44,787 bases of DNA from CAYZIB01 sp964478425 (GTDB taxonomy: Bacteria; Bacillota_I; Bacilli_A; Acholeplasmatales; WRBM01). The position numbers and the translations under genes are program-made. The notes under the pieces were generated by a model. The model was not told the origin of the DNA, made no database searches, and saw only the letters and a list, made by a program, of their open reading frames with translations. The stretch lies in the NCBI GenBank assembly GCA_964478425.1, contig CAYZIB010000010.1, positions 1 to 44,787 of the forward strand, read 5' to 3'. Shown piece after piece: positions 17,439-24,509 of the stretch (position 1 is the stretch's first letter; the number at the start of each line of letters is the position of its first letter).

Positions 17439-18564
17439 CATATCTTGTTGGTAATATTAAATTTAAATAATTTTCATTTTTAGGATCTATTATAATAAAT
17501 GGTCTTGTTTCTCCTGTAAAATCAAATTCTACTTCATTTGATTTAAAAGCTTTTAATGAATCAAGTAAATATTTAACACTTATACTTAATTTTAATGTAC
17601 TTCCATCTATAACATTAATTGGAATTATTTCTTCAAAACCATCACCGATATTTTGATTAATCGAAGTTAATTCAACAATATTATCATTTCTTAATTTTAA
17701 AGAAATCAAATTGTAATTAAAATCTTTATTTGCGTTTGTTAATAACGAAATTCTTTCTACTGCTTGAAGTAAATCAAAACGATTAAAAGTTATTTTTACT
17801 GCAAAAGTAGATGGAATTATTCTATTTGTATCAGGATAATTACCTTCTAATAATCTAGTTTGAAATAAAATATCATTAATTTTAAATAAAATTTTATTGT
17901 TTGTTGTATGAATTTCTAATTCAGAATCGTAATCAAAAATAATTTTATATAATTCTTCTAAACTTTTACTTGGAATAACTATATTAAAATCTCTTGTTTT
18001 ATTTTCTAAATATAGTGTTTTTTTATTTAATCTATATGAATCTGTTGATATGGCTGTAACAATATTATTTTCACATTTAATATTTATTCCAGTTAAAATA
18101 GGTCTTTTTTCTGATAATGAAGCTGCAAAATTTACACTTTCTATAATTTCTTTTAAATTTTTAGAAGAAAGAAGTAAAGGATCTTCAGTTTCTATAAAAT
18201 TTATTTGAGGATAATCATAAATATTATAAGTTTTTAATTTAAATTCCGAACGATCTGATGTAATAGATACTAAATTATCTTCTATTAAACAAATTTCAAC
18301 TTTAGATGATTGTAATTTTCTTATAATATCTATAAATATTTTTCCAGATATTATTGCATTACCTTCTTCTAATACTTCAAGACTATCATCTTTTATATTT
18401 ATATAAATACTAATATCAGCTGAACTTGTTGTTAAATTTAAAGAATCTTTTTTACATTCTATTTTTATACCATTTAAAACAGGCATTGTAGTTTTAACAG
18501 GTAAACCTCTTTGAGCTATTGTTAATTTTTCTAATAAAACATTTGAATTTATTTTGAATCTCAT
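17434..18564 (-). CDS. dnaN: DNA polymerase III sliding clamp (beta subunit)
   Basis: A ring-shaped clamp that tethers the replicative polymerase. 376 residues, normal. Three clamp domains are evident: N-terminal KINSNVLLEKLTIAQRGLP, LPVKTTMPVLNGIKIE, the middle ASLSEKRPILTGIN, and a C-terminal NENYLNLILPTRYE that matches the family's conserved end (LILPxR). Strong AAGGAGG ribosome site. It has its own extended -10 promoter in the spacer behind dnaA and ends in a UUCG terminator, so it may be transcribed both with dnaA and alone. Confidence 0.96.
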   Translation of the reverse strand: MRFKINSNVLLEKLTIAQRGLPVKTTMPVLNGIKIECKKDSLNLTTSSADISIYINIKDDSLEVLEEGNAIISGKIFIDIIRKLQSSKVEICLIEDNLVSITSDRSEFKLKTYNIYDYPQINFIETEDPLLLSSKNLKEIIESVNFAASLSEKRPILTGINIKCENNIVTAISTDSYRLNKKTLYLENKTRDFNIVIPSKSLEELYKIIFDYDSELEIHTTNNKILFKINDILFQTRLLEGNYPDTNRIIPSTFAVKITFNRFDLLQAVERISLLTNANKDFNYNLISLKLRNDNIVELTSINQNIGDGFEEIIPINVIDGSTLKLSISVKYLLDSLKAFKSNEVEFDFTGETRPFIIIDPKNENYLNLILPTRYE

Positions 18565-18708
18565 GTTTTACCTCCTTATTTTTTTATTATTAATTTTATT
18601 ACTATTATTATAGATAAACAAAATGTGGAAAACCTCAATTTTTCTTATTCCTACAATAAAAATTATACCACATTTTATAAAAAAATGAAATAGTTTTTTG
18701 TGGAAAAA
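18565..18708. other. dnaA-dnaN spacer: part of the origin with DnaA-box-like sites and a DnaA-trio-like run
   Basis: 144 AT-rich bases. Two one-mismatch DnaA boxes in the minus orientation, TTTTCCACA, lie at 18624-18632 and 18699-18707. Thirteen bases after the first, the minus strand reads TAATAATAGTAATAA (18596-18610), five consecutive triplets that fit the DnaA-trio (TAG/TAA) pattern next to the unwinding site of Bacillus-type origins. That reading is an inference. The spacer also carries the dnaN promoter. Confidence 0.6.
18662..18670 (-). promoter_or_regulatory. Extended -10 promoter of dnaN
   Basis: TGGTATAAT on the minus strand (hexamer 18662-18667), embedded in AATGTGG, which resembles half a DnaA box; DnaA binding could affect it. 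Confidence 0.5.
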
Positions 18709-20070
18709 TTAATTAATATGTAGTTTTTTCTTTATTGTTTCAATAGTAAGTTGTAAATCACTATTTATTTTTAAATCATTATCTATTTTTTCTACAGCAG
18801 CAATAACTGTTGTATGATCTCTACCACCCATTATAGATCCGATTTGTTTATAAGTTAAATTATATTCTTTTTTTAATAAATACATAGCAACATGTCTTGG
18901 AATTGTAAATTTTGAACTTCTGTTTTTACTAATTAGTTCATCTATTGAAATATTATAAAAAGAACATATAACACTTTGTAAATTATCATAATTTTTGGTA
19001 TTTATTTTTGTTATATTTTTTTTATTTTGCAATAAAACATCTAAAGCTTCTTTTGCGTTATCTAAATTAATATCTATTTCATTAGAAACACAATAAAATA
19101 AAACCCTTTTTAAAGCTCCCTCTAATTCTCTTACACTTGAATCAAATGATTCAGCAATATATTCTAATACATTGTTTGGAAATATTTCCTTTTCTGCTAC
19201 TTCTAATGATAATTTTTTCTTTAAAATATCAATTCTATGATTTAAATCAGGTGTTTGAATATCGACAATTCCACCCATTTGAAATCTACTTGTTAAGCGT
19301 TCCATTATTTCACTTAATTCATTTGCTGGTCTATCACTTGTTATTACAATTTGTTTATTTTGTTGAAATAAAAAATCAAACAATTTAAAAAATTCCATTT
19401 GTGTTTTTTTTGCAATACTAAGTATTTGAATATCATCTATTAATAATACATCTAAGTTGCGATATTTATTATAAAATTCATCGATTAATCCTTTTTTTAC
19501 AATCATATTTGTATAATCTTCAACAAAAGTATCTGCTTTTATATATAATAATCTACAATTAATATCTTGATCAACAATATAATTTCCTATAGCTTGCATT
19601 AAATGAGTTTTTCCAAGTCCTACATTTCCAAATATGTATAAAGGATTTGCTAATACACCAGGTTGATCTGCAACTTTCATAGCCATTCTAAATGCAAAAT
19701 TGTTAGATTTACCAATAACAAAATTATCAAAAGTATATGTTTTATTTAAATTTTTATCATCATACATATTATGTATTTGTTTATCTGGTTTAGCAATTGC
19801 AGATAGTTCATTTTCTACTTCATTTTTTGTTACAAATTTCATCATACATTTTTCTTTTACATATTCTTTTAATATTTCGTTTATAGTATTTATATAGATT
19901 CTATTTATTCTTGTTTTAGTAAAATCATGAGGAACAATTACATAAATATAACCGTTTTGAAATTTATAAATTTTTTCTAATCCTTTAAAAACATCATTAA
20001 ATGTGGCTTCATCATAATAATTTTTTAAATCAGCTAATACATTTGTCCATATTTCTTGATAAGGATTCAT
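18709..20070 (-). CDS. dnaA: Chromosomal replication initiator DnaA
   Basis: Initiates replication by binding DnaA boxes and unwinding oriC. 453 residues. Domain I is at the start (IWTNVLADLKNYYDEATF), a short linker follows, then the AAA+ domain with GNVGLGKTHLM (Walker A), VLLIDDIQIL (Walker B) and the arginine-finger region RLTSRF, then domain IV with the DnaA signature GGRDHTTVIAAVEKI that reads the 9-mer box. A TTG 33 bases upstream is in frame, but the ATG at 20070 follows AAGGAAGTGA and matches the family start. Flanking DnaA boxes probably autoregulate it. Confidence 0.97.
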   Translation of the reverse strand: MNPYQEIWTNVLADLKNYYDEATFNDVFKGLEKIYKFQNGYIYVIVPHDFTKTRINRIYINTINEILKEYVKEKCMMKFVTKNEVENELSAIAKPDKQIHNMYDDKNLNKTYTFDNFVIGKSNNFAFRMAMKVADQPGVLANPLYIFGNVGLGKTHLMQAIGNYIVDQDINCRLLYIKADTFVEDYTNMIVKKGLIDEFYNKYRNLDVLLIDDIQILSIAKKTQMEFFKLFDFLFQQNKQIVITSDRPANELSEIMERLTSRFQMGGIVDIQTPDLNHRIDILKKKLSLEVAEKEIFPNNVLEYIAESFDSSVRELEGALKRVLFYCVSNEIDINLDNAKEALDVLLQNKKNITKINTKNYDNLQSVICSFYNISIDELISKNRSSKFTIPRHVAMYLLKKEYNLTYKQIGSIMGGRDHTTVIAAVEKIDNDLKINSDLQLTIETIKKKLHIN

Positions 20071-20103
20071 ATAATCACTTCCTTGCCATAATAAATATAA
20101 CAT

Positions 20104-20325
20104 AAAAAAATAAAAAATAAATAAAAAGTTATCCCCAAAAAATGTGGATAAATTTGTAGAAAAAAATATTATTTATTTATAAAATGTGGATAAAAAAATA
20201 AAAAAATTAGCGTAATAAAAAGAAAAAATTAGTTTTTAACAATCCACAAACTGGATAAAAAAGTGGAAAAATAAACAACATTTTGATGTGGATAAATAAA
20301 AAAAATATTTTATTATTTAAAATAA
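20104..20325. other. oriC: oriC: DnaA-box cluster between dnaA and rpmH
   Basis: The 322 bases between dnaA and rpmH hold no gene. Three perfect DnaA boxes TTATCCACA lie on the minus strand (20143-20151, 20185-20193, 20287-20295), with a one-mismatch plus-strand box TTATCCCCA at 20129-20137 and weaker copies near 20240-20248 and 20250-20258. Gene direction reverses here (dnaA leftward, rpmH rightward), as expected at a bidirectional origin. With the dnaA-dnaN spacer it makes a two-part origin like that of Bacillus. Confidence 0.9.
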
Positions 20326-20326
20326 C

Positions 20327-20355
20327 TTGACAATATTAACAAATATTTATATAAT
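20327..20355 (+). promoter_or_regulatory. Consensus promoter of rpmH
   Basis: TTGACA (20327-20332), exactly 17 bases, TATAAT (20350-20355): a perfect sigma-A promoter, the strongest in the window, giving a leader of about 30 bases. Confidence 0.92.
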
Positions 20356-20392
20356 AACATAGCATGGTTTCGTTAGAAAGGTGGGTTTTTAG

Positions 20393-20527
20393 ATGAAAAG
20401 AACATATCAACCAAATAAACATAAAAGACAAAAAACACATGGTTTTAGAGCAAGAATGTCTACTGCTAATGGTAGAAAAGTTATCAAAAGAAGAAGACAA
20501 AAAGGAAGACATCAATTAACTGTATAA
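20393..20527 (+). CDS. rpmH: 50S ribosomal protein L34
   Basis: A 44-residue, very basic ribosomal protein starting MKRTYQPNKHKRQKTHGF and containing NGRKVIKRRRQKGR, the standard L34 sequence and length. AAAGGTGGG precedes the ATG by 7 bases. It lies next to oriC behind a consensus promoter, and is followed by an attenuator-like hairpin and rnpA, as in most bacteria. Confidence 0.97.
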   Translation: MKRTYQPNKHKRQKTHGFRARMSTANGRKVIKRRRQKGRHQLTV

Positions 20528-20543
20528 TATAATAAAATACCTG

Positions 20544-20586
20544 GACTACTTGATTATTATATATTTTTCAAGTTGTCTTTTTTTTT
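20544..20586 (+). terminator. Attenuator/terminator between rpmH and rnpA
   Basis: A 10-bp stem with one mismatch (20544-20553 with 20568-20577), a 14-base loop and nine T. It would stop most rpmH transcripts and let a fraction through to rnpA, fitting the very different amounts needed of L34 and RNase P protein. Confidence 0.75.
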
Positions 20587-20604
20587 AATAAAGGTGGTTT
20601 TAAT

Positions 20605-20943
20605 ATAAAAAAAGAATACATGATAAAAAAAAATACAGATATTGAACGAATTATAAAGAAAAAACAAAAAGTAGGAAATAATAATTTTGTTATTTATAAA
20701 GAAATAAACGGAACTAATGATTTTAAATTCGCAATATCTATAGGAAAAAAATATGGAAACGCAGTAATGAGAAACAAAATGAAAAGGAGAGTTAGAGAAA
20801 TTATAAGAAATAATTTTAAAAACTTCCAAAATTATAATCTTATTATTGTTATAAAAAAAGATTCTAATAATTTAGATTTTTATGAAATAGAAAAAGAAAT
20901 AAATTATTTATTAGAAAAAATAAAGAAAAGAGATGAATCATGA
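20605..20943 (+). CDS. rnpA: Ribonuclease P protein component, apparent ATA start
   Basis: The protein cofactor of RNase P, which matures tRNA 5' ends. The signature KKYGNAVMRNKMKRRVREI (RNR motif) is present; about 107-112 residues. The first in-frame ATG is at 20620, but the only Shine-Dalgarno (AAAGGTGG, 20590-20597) ends 22 bases before it. At the ideal 7-base distance is ATA (20605), and starting there gives (M)KKEYMIKKNTD, which matches the usual family start (basic, Tyr/Phe, then IKK). No ATG, GTG or TTG occurs in frame between the upstream stop at 20551 and 20620. If ATA is not used, the start is 20620. It overlaps yidC by 4 bases. Confidence 0.93.
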   Translation: MKKEYMIKKNTDIERIIKKKQKVGNNNFVIYKEINGTNDFKFAISIGKKYGNAVMRNKMKRRVREIIRNNFKNFQNYNLIIVIKKDSNNLDFYEIEKEINYLLEKIKKRDES

Positions 20944-21785
20944 AAAAAAGAAAAATTCTTTTATTAATATTTTTACTTGTTGTAGTTGTAGGACTTACAG
21001 GATGTAATTATGAAGATCCAATAACAAGTAATAAAAATTTATTTGATTTAATATTAGTAAGACCAATTGCTTGGGTATTAAATTTAATCGCTTCTTTATT
21101 TAATGGTTCTTTTGGATGGGGTATTATTTTTACAACAATAATAGTAAGAACAATAGCTTGGCCTATATATGCAAAGACAAATGATATGTCTTTAAAAATG
21201 CAATTAGCAAAACCAGATTTAGATAGATTAAATGCTAAATATGGAAATACACAAGATCCAGCAATGAAGCAAAAATATTCAATGGAAATGATGAAAGTTT
21301 ATAAAAAATATAAAATCAATCCTCTTGGATGTTTAATGCCATTTTTGCAAATGCCAATATTTATGGCAATGTATTCAGTTGTAAAAAGAATTACAATTGA
21401 AGGTGGTTTATATAATGAAAAAATTGTTCAAACATTTTTAGGAATAGATTTATCTTGTTCAGCAAAAGAACATTGGCCTGGATATATTCTTGCAGTATTA
21501 GTTGGTATTACAATGGCTATATTACAATATGTAAGTCAATTAAAACCTAAATATGCTAAAAATAGACCTTCACCAGTTCAAAATAGCCAAGCTGAAGCAA
21601 CAACAAAAATGATGAAATATATGAATTATTTTATGGTATTTATGATGGTTATAGTTTCATTAGATAGCAACTCACTTGCTTTATATTGGATTGTTGGTAA
21701 TATTTATTCATTAGGTCAAAACCTAATTAATAGAAAAATATCAGAAATAAAATATGAAAAAGCTCAAAAAGATAAATTTATTTAA
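20940..21785 (+). CDS. yidC: Membrane protein insertase YidC/SpoIIIJ (Oxa1 family)
   Basis: Inserts membrane proteins, alone or with SecYEG. 281 residues, the short Gram-positive type. The N-terminus is a lipoprotein signal with cleavage before Cys22 (VGLTGC). The Oxa1 core has about five spans; the first carries the arginine of TTIIVRTIAWP that lies in the hydrophilic groove, and the cytosolic helical hairpin follows (KPDLDRLNAKYG...). Start ATG overlaps the rnpA stop (ATGA). Confidence 0.96.
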   Translation: MKKRKILLLIFLLVVVVGLTGCNYEDPITSNKNLFDLILVRPIAWVLNLIASLFNGSFGWGIIFTTIIVRTIAWPIYAKTNDMSLKMQLAKPDLDRLNAKYGNTQDPAMKQKYSMEMMKVYKKYKINPLGCLMPFLQMPIFMAMYSVVKRITIEGGLYNEKIVQTFLGIDLSCSAKEHWPGYILAVLVGITMAILQYVSQLKPKYAKNRPSPVQNSQAEATTKMMKYMNYFMVFMMVIVSLDSNSLALYWIVGNIYSLGQNLINRKISEIKYEKAQKDKFI

Positions 21786-21796
21786 AGGTGATATAA

Positions 21797-22399
21797 ATGT
21801 TTAAAAAAGTAGAATTTAAAGCACAAAACGATCAACAAGCTGAAATAAAAGCTGTTGAACTTTTAAAATTATCAAACGATAAAATAACAATTAACTTAAT
21901 TGAAGAAAATGAAAATGAAAATTCATATGAAGCATATGTTGATGTACTTTTAGCATTAGAAGGAAAAAAATATTTAACAGGTATGTTAAAATCTCTTCAA
22001 ATTGATGCACAAATTGAAGTTAGAACTTTAAATGGTGTTGAATTATTTTATACAATAAGTAGTGATGAAAATCCTTTACTTATAGGTAAAAATGGAAAAA
22101 CACTAGAAGCATTACAATTGTTAACAAAAATATATTTAAATTTATTTACAGATGAAAAAATTATAGTTTCTATAGATGTAGGAAATTATAAAGGACATAG
22201 ACAACATCAATTAGAAGTTTTAGCAACAAAAACAGCTAAAGAGGTTGCAAAAACTAAAATTGAAGTTATGTTACAACCTATGAATTCATATGAAAGAAGA
22301 ATAATACATACAAAATTAAGTGATTGGCGTGATGTTTATACTGAGTCAATTGGAGAAGGTATAAATAGAAGATTAGTTATTAAACCTAAAAATAAATAA
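21797..22399 (+). CDS. jag: RNA-binding protein Jag/KhpB (Jag_N-KH-R3H)
   Basis: 200 residues. An N-terminal Jag domain (about 1-50), then a KH domain with the GxxG loop in IGKNGKTLEAL (about 97-107), and a C-terminal R3H domain whose signature is RRIIH in MNSYERRIIHTKLSD (about 165-175). KhpB works with KhpA to bind small RNAs and mRNAs and influences cell division and wall synthesis in Bacillota. It follows yidC by 11 bases with AAAGGTGA, the normal gene order. A short hairpin with T-run follows. Confidence 0.95.
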   Translation: MFKKVEFKAQNDQQAEIKAVELLKLSNDKITINLIEENENENSYEAYVDVLLALEGKKYLTGMLKSLQIDAQIEVRTLNGVELFYTISSDENPLLIGKNGKTLEALQLLTKIYLNLFTDEKIIVSIDVGNYKGHRQHQLEVLATKTAKEVAKTKIEVMLQPMNSYERRIIHTKLSDWRDVYTESIGEGINRRLVIKPKNK

Positions 22400-22420
22400 G
22401 GAGAAATCCTTTTTATTTTT
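22398..22420 (+). terminator. Terminator after jag
   Basis: A 5-bp stem AAGGA/TCCTT with a GAAA loop followed by T4-A-T8, starting at the jag stop codon. The stem is short but the loop is a stable GNRA type, so partial termination is likely. Confidence 0.6.
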
Positions 22421-22431
22421 TTTCTAAAATA

Positions 22432-23145
22432 ATGAAAAAAATATTTTACTTCTTCTTTTTTTTAATTATATTGATTTTATCTTTTTATAATATTTTTGAA
22501 CAACAATCTAATAATAACAAAATAAATAATTTTAAAAATAAATGTATATTTAATGAAGAACAATCATCAAACTCTTTAAAAATATTCAATGTTTCACATG
22601 AAACATCAAACAAAACTATTGTGATGAATGATGAAGGAGAATATTTTTTAGGACAAAACGGTGATATAATTTTAACAAATTATCTATCATTTACAGAAAA
22701 AATACCGTTTATTTCTGAGTTGTGTAATTTTTATATTGGAGGGCATACTTCTATTGTTTTTGATAATTATATATATCAATCAATAGGAATAGGAGAAAAA
22801 ACAGGTGTTATAAAAGAAAAAAATACAATTTTATATAATGATTCTATAACTGAATTAATAGGATTAAGAATTAAAAATATTAAAGAAGATGAAATTTTAA
22901 AAGCTAAAGAATACGTTTTAAAACAAGTTGGTAAAAAATATAATTATTTTTATATTTTTAATAAAACAAATAAATTTTATTGTAATGATTTAATAGTTAG
23001 AGCTTATGGTAATGAAGCTTTATTAAATTATAAATTATATAAAAATAAATATATTACAACAACCCATAATATTCTTAATTCTAAAGATATTGAAATAGTT
23101 TTTTATTATAAAAAAGTTAATAATATTAAATATTATTATTTTTAA
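22432..23145 (+). CDS. Membrane-anchored permuted-papain (YiiX/NlpC-P60-like) family protein
   Basis: 237 residues. An N-terminal hydrophobic segment (about 3-19) anchors or exports it. The rest fits the circularly permuted papain fold of the YiiX/YebB group: the His comes first, in GGHTSIVFD (about 104), and the catalytic Cys comes late, in KFYCNDLIVRAYG (about 184), the opposite order to ordinary NlpC/P60 enzymes. Such enzymes cleave amide or ester bonds, in some cases of peptidoglycan or lipids; the substrate here is unknown. No Shine-Dalgarno is visible before the ATG, which lies just after the jag terminator; expression may depend on read-through. rmuC follows after 13 bases. Confidence 0.65.
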   Translation: MKKIFYFFFFLIILILSFYNIFEQQSNNNKINNFKNKCIFNEEQSSNSLKIFNVSHETSNKTIVMNDEGEYFLGQNGDIILTNYLSFTEKIPFISELCNFYIGGHTSIVFDNYIYQSIGIGEKTGVIKEKNTILYNDSITELIGLRIKNIKEDEILKAKEYVLKQVGKKYNYFYIFNKTNKFYCNDLIVRAYGNEALLNYKLYKNKYITTTHNILNSKDIEIVFYYKKVNNIKYYYF

Positions 23146-23158
23146 AGGTGGTAAGTTT

Positions 23159-24247
23159 ATGGAAAAATATTTATATATATCAATTTTTGTTTTACTATTG
23201 ATTATAGTTTTATTTCAAATAATAATTGTTTTAAAAAATAATAAAAATAAAAATATTAATAAAAATGAAATTAATAATTTAAATCAAATATATGAAATAA
23301 AAGATATTATAAAAAAAGAACTTGATTATTATAATAAGTCAATTAATAATGATATATTAAATTATATCGATAAAACAAACACAAAAATCGAAGATAAATT
23401 TGATAAAATAAATAATACTGTAAGCATAAATTTAAATACAAATTTAACAAAATCAAATGATACTTTAAAAGATATAATTGAAAGAATATCTAAAATTGAT
23501 GAAGCACAAAAACAAATTGATAAATTAAGTTCTAATATTATCTCATTACAAGATATATTAACAGATAAAAAATCAAGAGGAATATATGGTGAAATTCAAT
23601 TAAAACATATTCTTTCTTCAGTTTTTGGCAGTAATAATAAACTTTATGAATTACAAAAAAAATTAGATAATGGATTAATTGTTGATGCTATACTATATAC
23701 TCCAAAACCAATAGGATATATTTCAATAGATTCTAAATTCCCATTAGAAAACTATCAAAAAATGAATACAAATAATATTTCTGAAATTGAAAAACAAGAG
23801 TTTAGAAAAAAATTTATTAATGATGTAAAAAAACATATTGATGATATAAAAAATAAATATATTATTCCAAATAAAACTGCGAACGAAGCAATAATGTTCA
23901 TCCCTGCAGAAGCTATTTTTGCTGAAATTAATGCTAATTTTCAAGAACTTATTTTATATTCACAAAAAAATAAAGTATGGATAACAAGCCCAACAACATT
24001 AATATCAACCCTTACTACTATTCAATTATTAATTCGTAATATTGAACAAGAAAAAAATGCTAAAAATATTTTGATTGAATTAAAAAAACTCGCTGTTGAG
24101 TTTAAAAGATATGAAGAAAGATGGCAAAAATTTGAAAAATTATTTGATTTAATAGATAAAGAAAGAATTGATATAAAAACAACAACTGAAAAAATTATAA
24201 AAAAATTTAACGAAATTCAAAATGTTGATATTGAAAATAAAGAATAA
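23159..24247 (+). CDS. rmuC: RmuC family DNA recombination-associated protein
   Basis: 362 residues. One N-terminal membrane span (about 4-25), a coiled coil rich in Asn/Lys/Ile (about 30-130), then the RmuC nuclease-like core: KKSRGIYGEIQLKHIL, DAILYTPKPIGYISIDSKFPLENY and NEAIMFIPAEAIFAEI. The DSKFPLE stretch lies in the PD-(D/E)xK-like active region. RmuC limits recombination at inverted repeats in E. coli; its biochemical activity is not established. AAAGGTGG ribosome site. Confidence 0.92.
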   Translation: MEKYLYISIFVLLLIIVLFQIIIVLKNNKNKNINKNEINNLNQIYEIKDIIKKELDYYNKSINNDILNYIDKTNTKIEDKFDKINNTVSINLNTNLTKSNDTLKDIIERISKIDEAQKQIDKLSSNIISLQDILTDKKSRGIYGEIQLKHILSSVFGSNNKLYELQKKLDNGLIVDAILYTPKPIGYISIDSKFPLENYQKMNTNNISEIEKQEFRKKFINDVKKHIDDIKNKYIIPNKTANEAIMFIPAEAIFAEINANFQELILYSQKNKVWITSPTTLISTLTTIQLLIRNIEQEKNAKNILIELKKLAVEFKRYEERWQKFEKLFDLIDKERIDIKTTTEKIIKKFNEIQNVDIENKE

Positions 24248-24250
24248 AAC

Positions 24251-24278
24251 TTGCAATTTAATAATAAAAAGATATAAT
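24251..24278 (+). promoter_or_regulatory. Promoter of the T-box-serS unit
   Basis: TTGCAA (24251-24256), 16 bases, TATAAT (24273-24278). Start of transcription is expected near 24285. Confidence 0.75.
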
Positions 24279-24284
24279 ATAATT

Positions 24285-24490
24285 AAATCGAAAATAAAAG
24301 AATAGTAATTATATATAATTATTAAGAGAGTTGATGGTAGGTGCAAATCAATTAATTAATATAACGAATCTACTTTTAAGTGATATTAATAATATCCGTT
24401 TCTGGCGTTAACAGATAAAGAGCTAAGTATTCTTAGAACTAAGGTGGCACCGCGATTATTTCGTCCTTAAAATTTTTAAGGACTTTTTTT
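24285..24490 (+). promoter_or_regulatory. Serine T-box riboswitch upstream of serS
   Basis: A tRNA-sensing leader of about 205 bases. Stem I shows the GAGAG...GATGGTAGGTG pattern and a likely specifier codon TCT (Ser) at 24369-24371 in GAATCTAC. The T-box core AAGGTGGCACCGCG is at 24441-24454; its TGGC would pair with the GCCA end of uncharged tRNA-Ser (discriminator G). The terminator is a 9-bp hairpin (24463-24471 with 24475-24483) plus T-run. Uncharged tRNA-Ser should favour the antiterminator and turn on serS. Confidence 0.93.
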
Positions 24491-24509
24491 ATTATAAAGG
24501 AGGAAAATT

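Noticed and set aside
19137..19897. Plus-strand frames over dnaA
   Set aside because: Antisense shadows of the AAA+ and N-terminal parts of DnaA; no promoter or ribosome site.
20557..20829. Minus-strand open frame of 90 codons over rnpA
   Set aside because: Hydrophobic Phe/Ile/Tyr-rich antisense shadow of a clear rnpA gene, and it covers the rnpA ribosome site.
22398..22432. The GGAG at 22400-22403 as ribosome site for the permuted-papain gene
   Set aside because: It is 29 bases from the ATG and lies in the stem of the jag terminator.
24261..24360. Possible small gene in the rmuC-serS gap
   Set aside because: The gap is explained by the serine T-box; no start with a ribosome site is found.
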